Shown here piece by piece: positions 1-9,204 of a DNA stretch of 40,177 nucleotides. The notes beneath the pieces are model-generated. The model made no database searches and was not told the origin of the DNA. It worked only from the letters and a program-made list of their open reading frames with translations. Position 1 is the stretch's first letter. Every line of letters starts with the position of its first letter. Source of the stretch: Pelargonium nanum (Eukaryota; Streptophyta; Magnoliopsida; Geraniales; Geraniaceae). A program made the position numbers and the translations under genes. The stretch is from contig JAYMTF010000317.1 in assembly GCA_036897485.1 (NCBI GenBank), forward strand, positions 1 through 40,177, in the 5' to 3' direction.

Positions 1-239
1 AGTCTACGTTCACCACACCGCCTGGACGGGCGGCCGCCATAGAAATCGCGGCCGTAAGGCCTGAAGTTGCTCTTGAGAATCGTATCAATGTAGTTGTTGT
101 TTCCTGAGTCCACTGTGGAGTCTCCAAACACTATGATTGCTGGAACTATGGCTCTACAATACCTACTTGTGATGACCAAAAGTAACAATACTATTGCTAC
201 CATTTTAGATGGTAACAAGATTTCAATGTTGCATGGCAT
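1..239 (-). CDS. GDSL esterase/lipase, N-terminal exon (partial)
   Basis: The reverse strand encodes a short hydrophobic leader followed by [18 protein letters not shown] and then [15 protein letters not shown]. This is block I of plant GDSL esterase/lipases, with the nucleophile Ser in GDS. These enzymes are usually secreted and hydrolyse acyl esters such as cutin or wax precursors. The start is placed at 239. A second in-frame ATG at 203 gives a more compact signal peptide ([18 protein letters not shown]) and may be the real one. The gene runs off the window at base 1. The last 25 or so bases read SRRCGERR where the family has TGRF-NGRL. That suggests small base errors near a contig end, or decay, rather than a true family variant. 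The substrate cannot be told from this fragment. Confidence 0.85.
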   Translation of the reverse strand, partial: MPCNIEILLPSKMVAIVLLLLVITSRYCRAIVPAIIVFGDSTVDSGNNNYIDTILKSNFRPYGRDFYGGRPSRRCGERR

Positions 240-1505
240 TGTTTTGGGAGTGTTGGGTTGTTTGGGGTGTGATGTGGGAGTGTTGGTGGGAGGAGAAAAT
301 ATAGTGAAAATGATGAGTCATGAGAGTGATGATCATGTGAAAAGTTGGGGGTGTTTGGTGGGAGTTTTAAATACAATAATGTGATAATTTTGTTAATAAG
401 TTGATGGAAACTAAACCAGTGAAAGGGGTAGGACCAACCCAGTGGGTTGGCATAGTTGGTTCAGCATTACGTCCCTTAAACAAGTGGTTGGGAGTTCGAA
501 TCCCAGCTCTTGTGAATGGAAAAAACTCATGGGCCAGCCCAATACCGCTTAGTGCGCTGACAGTGGGGCGAGTGGAGATTAGTCTGGGTGTGGTAAAACG
601 GTTTAAAGGTGTCAACCGCAAGTGTGCGGGGCCGCTCAGGAACCCCATGGTATAAACCGAAAAAAAAAAAAGGGGTAGGACCAAGTGCCACATATAGACA
701 TTGTCAATTTGTCATTGTTGGTTCATTTATAAACTAGTGAGTTAACATCTCATGTTTAGACTATTTAATCTTTTCTTTGTTAGAAATTTTAAACTCGAGA
801 TCTCAAGATAAAATACAACTCTCTCTATAAGTTAATTCACACGTTCGATGGTTTTAAGTGCACAAATAAATGCAAAAACTGTGATCTAATAGTCCAAAAA
901 CACGAACTACTAGATACATTTCAATCAAACCATCATGATAAGTTCACTCATAATCATAGCGTTTGTACATTTATTTGTGTCCTTAAATGTCAAACAATAT
1001 CTCGAATTTTTTACCTTCAAGTTTTCAAAACAGATACAAGTAACTGGTACGTACATGTACTTTGGTCATGTGTCGTTTTTCATGTAGTTCAAATAACGTT
1101 TGACCAACATCCGACCTTCTTCGTAACATACGTGAGATTGCATGATCACATTTTTATCCTTTCTACAATAAAAATTGGGACAATTTTAGAGCAAGAGGCC
1201 TAGGCTAAGATGGTAATAATTAAAGAGCGCCTCCAATTTGGGTTGCTTTCAAGTAAAACAGTAAATACAAGTAAATTGACATTAATGTCCTTTTAATTAC
1301 CACTCATTCACCGCTACATTTTGTTGGTAACTCAGTAAATACTCCTACTTCCGTGGCCCAATTATTATGGTTTCATTCGGTAATTACCAGTAAATGTTGT
1401 CCAAATCGAAAAATAAATAAAAATAAAAAATATTTATTTTTAATGCTTATAGTTAGGTTTGGGCTGCCCATAAAAAATAGTTTGGGTTGTTGGGTTGGGT
1501 TGAGT
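240..1505. other. Intergenic region between divergent GDSL and LPXB genes
   Basis: It holds the upstream region of the GDSL gene, a SINE (438-670) and AT-rich DNA. From 685 to about 1440 I see no coding signal or recognisable element. Promoter elements for LPXB start near 1506. Confidence 0.7.
438..670 (+). mobile_element. tRNA-derived SINE with A-tail and target-site duplication
   Basis: The left part carries an RNA polymerase III box A (TGGCATAGTTGGTTC, 449-463) and box B (GAGTTCGAATCCC, around 492-504) at tRNA-like spacing. An unrelated body of about 150 bp follows, ending in an A-tail (about 659-670). Identical 14-bp direct repeats, AGGGGTAGGACCAA, flank it at 424-437 and 671-684, as expected for LINE-dependent insertion. 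The perfect duplication suggests a fairly young insertion. It is not a functional tRNA gene because the acceptor and anticodon arms do not pair. Confidence 0.85.
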
Positions 1506-1567
1506 TGGGCCTTCAGCCATCTCCGGCCCAAACCTCAGAAGCCCATAGGCCCATTATAAACACACTG
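1506..1567 (+). promoter_or_regulatory. LPXB core promoter with site II (TGGGCC) elements and TATA box
   Basis: TGGGCC at 1506-1511 and GGCCCA at 1525-1530 and 1548-1553 are site II elements, the TCP-binding motif common upstream of mitochondrial and ribosomal protein genes in plants. TATAAA at 1555-1560 follows at once, so transcription should begin near 1585-1595. The link to LPXB is inferred from position and from the mitochondrial role of the enzyme. Confidence 0.6.
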
Positions 1568-1589
1568 CCTCAACCTTCTTCATAGAAGC

Positions 1590-1765
1590 AGCGAAGAGGC
1601 AAATTTGGTTCCCAGAAACTAGAGCTCCTCTCTTTTCAGTTCTTAATGTAAGTGACATCTTTGCATTTTGTAGTTGCTTTTTTGGATTCATTAATGTTGT
1701 TTTTTGATGTTTCTTTTCGATGAAATCTAGCTCTTTGTACTTTTTTGTGTTCTTTTTATTTGGAT

Positions 1766-1800
<35 letters not shown>

Positions 1801-2118
1801 AATCTTATTTTCTGAGAGGCATTGAACCCAATTGAGTTTTAAGCTGTATCTGTTTTGGGTTCACTTGAATTATAGTTTTTATTAATATTATCATGATATT
1901 TTTTATGATTATAGAATATTTTTATACAATCCCATCAAAAAATTTAGCTTTGTTGAGTATGCATTTTACTGTATTTGGGTTTGTTTGTTGTTGCTGTTAT
2001 GGGTTTATTAACAAAAAATTCTTAAACTCAGTTTGAGTTGAGTATTTTTTTTATACTGTATTTGGGTTTGTTTGGAGCTAAATTGGGACTAAAGGTCTGT
2101 TTTTTATATGCTCAGCAA
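1590..2118 (+). other. LPXB 5' UTR exon and leader intron with (TTG)n tract
   Basis: A likely non-coding exon ends at 1647, before a good donor (GTAAGT at 1648). A T-rich intron runs to an acceptor CAG ending at 2115, three bases before the LPXB start codon. The intron contains a (TTG) microsatellite of about 11-12 units at 1766-1800. The exon start near 1590 is an estimate from the TATA box. Confidence 0.5.
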
Positions 2119-5100
2119 ATGTTTTCCAGAGCATTGTGGAATGTGAATAGTAGGACTAATGTGGGTTTGTCAAGCTTGTGGAGAAGATGCATTTCATTTT
2201 CAAGTAGAACCGTGTTAGATACAGCTGCTAGAGATGGGGAGCTAAGGGTGTTTGTAGTTGCTGGGGAAGTTTCTGGAGACGGCATTGGTTCTCGGCTTAT
2301 GGCTTCGCTGAAAAAGCTCTCGCCTGTTCCCGTCTGTTTTGCTGGTGTTGGAGGGTACTCTTTATCACTCTAAAAATACTACTTATATGCCTTGGTTTAT
2401 AGCTACTTGTATGCATTAAGCTATCATTTATTCAAAAAAATTGTTTGTCTAGAGAGAAAAGAAAAACTCAACTAGTTTTGACAAGATTCTTGCATCCTAT
2501 CAAAAATCTTTGGTTGACTTTATTATAACTTCTTTGTTAATTCGGCAAAGCGACCACTTTGTTTGATGTGCATGCTTCACTCCTATCCTTTAGTTAGAAT
2601 AACCATGTAGTCTTGTCTTTAGTTCGGAGATTGATCCGTTAGCTATTTAATTATTTATGTATCAAGCTTTTTCTCGATGACTCCTAGGGCTTAATTTTTT
2701 GTGTAGGTACTTTGCTTCTTGAAATTGAAGTTATTCTCTAAAAATGAGTGTTTGCACCATACGTTAGTTTGTATCTATAGGGCTAGAACACATTAATATT
2801 TATGTATTACGTAATTGCGTTTTGTGTTATTTTTTGAGTGAATTATTTTTCTCTCTTTATGCATCCAGGTCAAAGATGTCCGAGCAAGGACTGAAATCTC
2901 TCTTTCCTATGGAAGATATTGCAGTAATGGGAATCTGGGAGCTGTTGCCACATCTTCATAAGTTCAGAGTAAGCAGCGAGAAACCATATTTTTCGCATTT
3001 CTGAGACTTCCGTCGCAGTTCACTCCATTTTGATATATTTTGCATTATGGTATTGGTATGATAGGTAAAGTTGGTGGAGACAACAGAAGCCGCTCTTCAT
3101 TTCCGGCCTCATGTTGTTGTGACAGTGGACTCCAAGGGGTTCTCTTTTCGCCTGCTGAAGCAGTTACGAGGTACATCTGCAACTTCCTCAGAGTTGGGTT
3201 TATTGTTTTTAATTATCGCTTATGCTATAGTATGGTGTAGGGAAACCGGTGATTGCTTTTTGCAGCTAGATATAGGCAGCAAAGTTTGGATTGTCCCGTG
3301 CATTTCCATTATGTAGCACCGTCGTTTTGGGCGTGGAAAGGTGGCGAAGAGAGGCTCAAAGGCCTAACTGGATTTGTGGATCATGTCTTGGGTATACTTC
3401 CGGGTGAAGAAGAAGTGTGCAAGTCGAAAGGACTGGATGCAACATTCGTTGGGCACCCGATACTTGAAGATGTTATTGACTCGAATCGGGTAAACTTTAT
3501 CTTCAAAACATGAAACTCAACTCAATGACTCTTCAAAGAGTTTGTATACTGAACTGATCAGAGGGCAATTTTGGAAATTTCTTGTTTAGGAGCAAACAAC
3601 CTCTCGAACTGAATGGAAAGTGCAAGGAAATTGTGAGAAATTCCGAAGAGATTACAACATACCTAAAGGTGACAAAAATCTAATACCGCAATTTACTTGC
3701 TCTTATTTTCACCTCAAACTAACTCTTATTTGTATTCGACATTGTAATATCCAACTCTCACAAATTTAACCTTGATTTCTAAAAAGTAAAATATATAAAA
3801 AAGGTAAATGGGCACACATTTTAGGACAGGGTTGTTGCATTGTGGGGGGTATATGAGCACATTTCTTGGGTCTCAACGATTTTGGATGGTTGATTTTTGA
3901 CCTGATTGTTGAAATTTTTGAGACGCCTTCACCATTTAAATCTTGCTTTGTCTTTACATTTTTAGCTGTTTACTTTGATAGGGGCCACAATCATTACCTT
4001 GCTTCCGGGAAGCAGATTACAAGAGGTCACTCGCATGCTTTCCATCTTTGAAAAAGCCATCAAACTATTACAGAACTCCTATCCAGAGTTAGCAACCGTC
4101 ATTCATGTGGCACCTAATCAGCATGTCGAGAACTATATCAGTAGTGTCGTTCACAAGTGGCCCGGGCCTGTTGTATCAATACCTGGTGGAATACCACAGC
4201 TAAAATACGATGCATTCAGTGTAAGGCCTTCAAATTTTTATCTCTGCATGACATAACTTGATGATATGTTGTTTGTATCATCTAATCCAAACATATAAAA
4301 ATTGCCACTAGCTACTTGAAAAATGTGATGCTCACTTGCACTTTGTGATCCTGTTAGAGAACTAACTCAAATAAAAGCTTGAACTGATAGTTGAAAGCCC
4401 AACTTTAAATAACTACTCTAACACACACACCCTCTCGTGGCAGCTCATTATCGCTTTGCACGAGGTCCATACACATGTCTTCTTCTTGCCTTGTGCTGGT
4501 GGCAGCATGATTTGAACTTGTGACCTCAAGGTCTGCAAGGCTCTGAAGAAGCCGATAAGGATAAGAAACTTAGAACTTTCCATTGTCACTCACAACATGT
4601 TTCCATGTCTACGAATCATAGGTAGTAAATGCTTGTTATCACGGGAAACTTGACTGTTTGAGTATTATTTGAGAATATCTTGTGAACTTTGTTGCTCATA
4701 TAGTTGCTACTTGAACTCCACGCAGGCTAGTGAGGTTGCATTATGCACTTCTGGAACGGTGGCTTTGGAGTTGCAACTGGCACGATTGCCATGTGTCGTT
4801 GCCTATCGAGCCCATTTTCTTACTGAATGGTTCATTCGCTACAAAGCAAAGATATCATACGTCTCCATCCCCAATATTCTTTTGAATAAAGCTATCATTC
4901 CCGAAGCTCTTTTTCAAGCCTGCACACCTGCGAAGCTAGCCACATTGCTTACGTAAGATCATCTCTGAACTAGATATGCCTATTCTTAACCAAAAAATAT
5001 TACGGATAAGCTTTCATATTTACTTGTTATACAGATACCGAAAATTAAGCTGTAAACTAGTCTGGCCTGTTGCAGGGAATTGTTGCATAGCGAAGACCGT

Positions 5101-5316
5101 AGGGAAGAACAAGTTGCTGCTGCGGAGAAGATTATTAAAATCTTGTGTCCTCCGGAAGGAATTGCGAATAAATTAGTGAAATGTGAGGATGATGCGAGAA
5201 GGGAATTTTCTGATTACAGGCCTAGTATGTTAGCGGCATCAACCATCCTACACAAGGACGGATCCAGAATATTAGCTCAGCTGAGGCAAACTCAACAGAA
5301 TTTATTTAGATATTAA
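2119..5316 (+). CDS. LPXB: Lipid-A-disaccharide synthase, mitochondrial (LPXB), 8 coding exons, 483 aa
   Basis: Exons: 2119-2354, 2869-2968, 3065-3170, 3266-3489, 3590-3668, 3982-4220, 4726-4952, 5076-5316. They join in frame to 483 aa. This is a GT19 glycosyltransferase that joins UDP-2,3-diacylglucosamine to lipid X to make the lipid A disaccharide. The plant enzyme is mitochondrial and part of a lipid-A-like pathway. Visible family blocks: VFVVAGEVSGDGIGSRLM near the N-terminus, FAGVGGSKM, VTVDSKGFSFRL, HYVAPSFWAWK, FVGHPILED, ITLLPGSRLQEV and CTSGTVALEL. About 40 residues precede the conserved core and are rich in Arg and Ser, fitting a mitochondrial presequence. An upstream in-frame start at 2038 is rejected because the acceptor at 2115 removes it. 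The intact reading frame across all junctions suggests a working gene. Confidence 0.95.
4380..4560 (-). mobile_element. Degenerate SINE-like remnant in LPXB intron 6
   Basis: The reverse strand contains GACCTTGAGGTCACAAGTTC followed by AAATC, like the box B region of a common plant tRNA-derived SINE family. A clearer relative lies at 30285-30450. No A-tail or flanking duplication is visible, so this is tentative. Confidence 0.3.
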
Positions 5317-6177
5317 CTAACTCACACACGTTTGTGTATTTTTTTGTATTGTAAAGATACACCCAATTATAATATATTTACTCGGTAAAAGTTTCAATGT
5401 GGCCCCTGAACTTTTGCGTTACGACCCAATTTGGTCCTTAAATTTTTTTTTTAACAAAAAATAGTTCTTGAACTTTCAAATATTGACTCAATTTGGTTCT
5501 TAAACTGACCTAAGCTATCCAAATTGAACACTTCACAATTTGGCCACCTTATGGTTAAGCATATGAAGTTTCAATTCCACTAATCAGACACTAATAGTGT
5601 TCAATGAGATGAAATGGGAGTGAATTTGTATTTTGTGATTTGAATTTTTTGTGAAAATGTTGAGATTTGATTGTTTTCTGGACGTGCAATATGTACAGGT
5701 TTGTGTACATATTGTAATTTGTACAGTTACAAGGGCGAAACTTGCATGTTCTTATACTAAAAGCAACTTATACAATTTCAAGAATATTTTATTATCCCAT
5801 TTGAATTACACTCTAGCACTTGTTTATTTTAAACTATGTAATAGCTGTTAATTAGACTCTAATAACGCGAACAGGTTTTCTGAAGTGTTTTAACTAAATT
5901 GGTAAACTGATAAAGATAATTTTCGTACATGGAGAAATATAAGCTAAACATAATATCTTTAAAAAAAGAGGGTTTCTAACCTAATGAGTGAGGGTAAGGG
6001 TAATATTTTAAGGTCTAAAATAGGGGAAAGAGGTCATTCTTCTCTATATGATTAATTTGTCTCACTTCATTAGATTGTACATATTACATGGTTTTGAGTT
6101 TTATTTTAGTAACTTGTTCAAAATTTATGGCGATAGATACTACATCATCTTATTGACTTCATATCTTATTTTATAGG
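5317..6177. other. LPXB 3' flank with low-copy-like repeat remnant (about 5385-5530)
   Basis: The first 80 bases are probably the LPXB 3' UTR. At 5392-5510 the text alternates phrases of the type 'ctgaactttt...cccaatttggtccttaaa'. These resemble the ends of inverted-repeat elements found elsewhere in the window (34697-34880, 39101-39430), but no matching inverted arm is present. The remainder is AT-rich with nothing recognisable. Confidence 0.4.
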
Positions 6178-6663
6178 ATGGCGGAGTTCGATTTTGAGCT
6201 CCAAGGCCATTACCAATATGGCGTGGAGTGTCGTTTTGACCAATGTGCCACTGTCATTCCAAGAACAAAGACTGGTTTTTGTGGGCCCGGCTTCAACCTT
6301 CTCTCCCAGTTTCGAATGACAGATCATGGAATTCTCATCTCTTACTGTAGCCGGGAAAAGAGATAAATGAACATGTGCATACTTTTTTCTTGAATAGCAT
6401 TGTTGTTGTGACTGCTGTCGTGACTGCTCAGTCATTGTTGTTGCTGCAGGTACGTTCCAGTGATATTGAAGCTGTCACGCAAGCCCAATGGTCGTCTCCA
6501 TGGAACTTGTAGAAGGTGCAGACGTAGACGTAGTCCACGATCCATTGTATCCCCGGTCGATGTCATTTTGGTGGAGGGGTTGGAGGTGCTCCCGCCGGCA
6601 ATCATGGCCAGGTATGTCTACGTGGAGGAGGAGTTGCTGGAGCCGGGGAATTACATTGAGTGA
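6178..6663 (+). other. Unrecognised split ORF (possible two-exon gene or gene relic)
   Basis: A 62-codon frame starts at 6178, directly after an acceptor-like TTTTATAG. It begins MAEFDFELQGHYQYGVECRF and ends at a stop at 6364-6366. A second frame of about 70 codons starts after an acceptor-like TTGCTGCAG ending at 6449. It reads YVPVILKLSRKPNGRLHGTC, then a basic RRCRRRRSPR stretch, then an acidic end, and stops at 6661-6663. I found no donor that joins the two in frame. Base composition is less AT-rich than the flanks and the protein is not simple sequence, so it may be a real or recently decayed gene. I do not recognise the family. Confidence 0.3.
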
Positions 6664-6797
6664 CTGACTCTTACAGTATCATAGATATAGACATGATACA
6701 TACGCTTTAGTACCACAGATGTCCAACCATAGATGCATATGCTTTAGTATATAACTTGACGGAACATTGAATATAGATTGGCCTGAGATGGAACCAT

Positions 6798-7228
6798 TGT
6801 TGTAACTCAAAGGATCCAAGCAAATTGCACATATGTTCTCGCTAATTCTTTTATCATATGAATGTTTGGATGAAATTTCTCTTATGGGATTTGGGGAAGA
6901 GGTTTGAGAGTATTGGAGGCTTTGGTGAACTAGAGAGATAAGACAATTCTTTTGGAAGAGAAAACTTTGATTATTGACTTGATCACAAATGGTAAGGTTA
7001 CATGCCTATTTATAGCACTCAATGGAGACATCTAGACACAACACTTTACTAGAGCACTTCATCAACTAGTAAACTATTCTAGATATTTCTCACTACTACA
7101 CAACTAGTCTAGCAACTCCAAGACTATTCTACATAATTACTTGACTAATTAAATGGGCCTAATACTAATTTGACTAAGCTCAAAGCCTAAAGCCCAAAAA
7201 CTAAGGCTCAAATCAAGTTTAACTTTCA
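6798..7228 (-). mobile_element. Probable solo LTR of an LTR retrotransposon (fossil)
   Basis: The block begins TG and ends CA, with near-matching 5-bp flanks (accat at 6793-6797, acaat at 7229-7233). On the reverse strand it has a TATA-like CTATAAATAG about 60% of the way in, as LTR promoters do. No internal region, primer-binding site or coding remnant adjoins it, so it is read as a solo LTR. Family is uncertain: its length and ends fit a Copia-type LTR. The single mismatch between the flanks suggests moderate age. Confidence 0.45.
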
Positions 7229-7744
7229 ACAATGAAACACAAGTCAAGTATGAACTATCCAAGATTAGAGATATTGTTGGGGAAAAAAAGAAGTTTAAAA
7301 CAGTTTTTGAATTGTTCAAAATGTTCCATCCAAAATTTTAACTTATGTTGACGTGTATCAATATGTAATAAAAAATGAATTGTACTATAGATTGAAATTA
7401 GATAGAACAATATAATTTTGGATGAATCATAATTATTTTCTCTATTATACATAGATAATCTATAGCTACTAGCTAGCTAGTTCCTACACTTGTCAGAAGG
7501 GAGAGATCCAAGAAGCAAACAAAATTGTTTAGACAAAGACTAATTGGTTTAGATTCCTCGATCCCTATATATATAGTCGGTAATAAAAAGCTAAAATGTG
7601 AAATATTTTTTTAGGGTTAATTCCTAGTTAAGATTATGCATGCATTTAATTATTTCATTCAACTAGTTTTTTTTATTTTACTCCAGTTAACTAATTGTAG
7701 CATGTCAATTTGTGACACGTTAGTTATTGAGGACAAGTCACCAT

Positions 7745-7879
7745 CAGTGGCGGACCCACATGGTGCGTTGTGGGGGTCAATTGACCCCACATTATAGAGA
7801 AAATAATAATTTTATAGTTACGTTTACATATATATACTTATTAACATAATTGAACCCACATTTTAATGTAATTCCACTG
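7745..7879. mobile_element. Small non-autonomous hAT-like element (tentative)
   Basis: The block starts CAGTGGCGGACCCA and ends CCACTG, giving short terminal inverted repeats like those of plant hAT (Tip100-type) derivatives. An internal palindrome GGGTCAATTGACCC lies near the left end. I do not see an 8-bp target-site duplication, so the borders are provisional. Confidence 0.35.
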
Positions 7880-8034
7880 ATAAAATAGAAAAGAAAACAG
7901 AAGAACATCAAGTGTATGTTAAATTATATTTTATTTCAATATATATAATTGAGAAATACAAGAGAAACACGATATGCTTTACATAAAAATATAATCGTAA
8001 CGATTCTCTTGTTGCGAACATATATATAAATGAA

Positions 8035-8304
8035 TTAATTAAGAATGTCATGTGTTTGACCATGTCCATTTGCAGGTGGTGGTCCTTGGCGGCAACGTTG
8101 ACTTTGATTGCAACCTCTTTGGTAAGGGTTAGCTTTTTGTGTATTGCACTTCTTGGTCTTGGGGTTACATTGTCTATTACCACCACCAATTGCTCCATTG
8201 CTTATTTCTCTTGCATCCACTTCTTGCACCACCTCTCCCAAAACTAGGGCACACACCACTAGTGCAACAAGAAAATATGGAACCATACTCTTGGACATGG
8301 CCAT
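8035..8304 (-). CDS. RALF-like secreted peptide, 89 aa (copy 1)
   Basis: The reading frame gives a signal peptide (MAMSKSMVPYFLVALVVCAL and on to about residue 30), then a short mature peptide, REISNGAIGGGNRQC, and a tail with KANPYQRGCNQSQRCRQ. It has the four RALF cysteines, with intervals of 6, 11 and 5 residues, and the conserved ANPYxRGC block. RALFs are apoplastic ligands of FERONIA-type CrRLK1L receptors and LRX proteins; they change wall pH and growth. There is no dibasic pro-region (S1P site) between leader and mature part, so it resembles the short, propeptide-less RALF class. The canonical YISY is replaced by EISN. The start at 8304 is preferred. The longer in-frame extension from 8412 reads through a CACTA-type MITE and should be ignored. 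It is intronless, as is usual. Confidence 0.85.
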   Translation of the reverse strand: MAMSKSMVPYFLVALVVCALVLGEVVQEVDAREISNGAIGGGNRQCNPKTKKCNTQKANPYQRGCNQSQRCRQGPPPANGHGQTHDILN

Positions 8305-8695
8305 TATATATCTTATACTACAAGAAACGTCGCCTTTCGCAGCAGTAAAATCAAGGTGACGACGACCGTTTTGACACGTTTCAAGACGGGTTTTGATTCT
8401 GGTCGCCGCCAAAGACGATTGTTCTTGTACGTAGTGTGTGTGTGTATATACGTTTGCTTCTCACAATTCTCATCAAGATTTATATGGGTATGTATTTATA
8501 TTCGAGAGGTGTGTAAAAATAGCCCCAGTTTTATGGATCATCACATGGTGTTTATGGTTGGGATTAGAAAAAGGAAACTATATACAACATCCTAAAAACA
8601 AGGGTGTTATTTTTGCACATTTAACATCACAATCTTGAGTGAATATAAAGTTCCAAGATCATTGATGTTTATGAGCTTAATTGTGAGAGGATAAA
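8305..8695. promoter_or_regulatory. Shared head-to-head promoter of two RALF-like genes
   Basis: The two RALF-like start codons are 391 bp apart and point away from each other, so this interval must hold both promoters and both leaders. It contains a CACTA-type MITE (8316-8436) next to the minus-strand gene, a short (TG)n run after it, and TATA-like TATATAC and AATATAAAG stretches. Confidence 0.6.
8316..8436. mobile_element. CACTA-type MITE (121 bp)
   Basis: The left end reads TACTACAAGAAACGTCGCC. The right end, read on the reverse strand, is CACTACGTACAAGAACAATC, then GTCTTTGGCGGCGACC. These are imperfect terminal inverted repeats of the CACTACAAGAAAA type, and the arms continue into matching GTCGCCTTT-like subterminal sequence. 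There is no coding capacity. A 3-bp target duplication is not clear. Confidence 0.65.
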
Positions 8696-9145
8696 ATGGG
8701 GATGTTGGTGAAAATGAGCATGGTTTTTGCCCTAATAGTATTGGTATTGGCAATTAGTATAGTGGAGGGAGGAGATCAAATAGACAAAGGAGCTATAGAA
8801 AAAGGGGCGATACCTGTGTGCAGCGATAAACATCCTGAATTTTGCAAACCACACGAAAAAGCTAACCCTCCGCAAAGAGCCTGCCTCCCTGGTGAGCAAT
8901 GCCGAGGAGGTATTCCCGTTCCCAGCGCAGCTCCCGGCGCAGCTCCCAACGCAGCTCCCGGCGCAGCTCCTAATGCAGCATCTGAAGAGTCCAAATCTGC
9001 AGCTCCTGAAGGCTCTGAAGAGGCCAAATCTGAAGAGTCCAAATCCGCAGCTCCTGAAGGCTCTGAAGAGACTAAATCTGAAGATTCTGAAGAGTCCAAA
9101 TCTGAAGACTCTGAAGAGAAGAAATCTGAAGACTCTGAAGAGTAG
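8696..9145 (+). CDS. RALF-like peptide with Ala-Pro and acidic repeat tail, 149 aa (copy 2)
   Basis: It has a signal peptide (MGMLVKMSMVFALIVLVLAI..., cleavage near residue 25). The RALF core follows: GAIPVCSDKHPEFCK, then KANPPQRACLPGEQCRGG. Its four cysteines are spaced 7, 12 and 5 residues apart. The segment before the first Cys carries a small duplication (DKGAIEKGAI). After the core come about five Ala-Ala-Pro-Gly/Asn units, two units of the form SEESKSAAPEGSEEAK, and three units of the form SEDSEEsK. The tail of about 65 residues is strongly acidic, whereas RALF cores are normally basic. The AP dipeptides could be hydroxylated and arabinogalactosylated in the wall. YISY and the RGC Arg-Gly are altered (RAC). 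It is intronless and divergent from copy 1. Secretion seems sure; receptor activity is unknown. Confidence 0.85.
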   Translation: MGMLVKMSMVFALIVLVLAISIVEGGDQIDKGAIEKGAIPVCSDKHPEFCKPHEKANPPQRACLPGEQCRGGIPVPSAAPGAAPNAAPGAAPNAASEESKSAAPEGSEEAKSEESKSAAPEGSEETKSEDSEESKSEDSEEKKSEDSEE

Positions 9146-9204
9146 CGGCTCCCACCGCGGCTAAGGCGGCTTAATCATCGCCAACACGATCGTTGATTTT
9201 AGTG

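Larger units (their letters stand above)
6664..8034. other. Repeat-bearing intergenic region
   Basis: It contains a probable solo LTR (6798-7228) and a small CAGTGG-ended element (7745-7879). The rest (about 7235-7740 and 7880-8034) is AT-rich DNA without recognisable genes. The last part probably carries the 3' UTR of the minus-strand RALF gene. Confidence 0.5.

Noticed and set aside
445-515. Functional tRNA gene
   Set aside because: Box A and B are present but the stems do not pair, and the segment continues into a SINE body with an A-tail and target duplication.
2038-2118. Upstream in-frame start of LPXB
   Set aside because: It lies in the leader intron before the acceptor at 2115 and adds residues unlike a presequence.
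8035-8412. Longer RALF copy 1 starting at 8412
   Set aside because: The extra 36 residues are translated from the CACTA-type MITE and would bury the signal peptide.
8776-9099. Minus-strand frame opposite the RALF tail
   Set aside because: It is a shadow of the minisatellite. The plus strand has the signal peptide and RALF cysteines.
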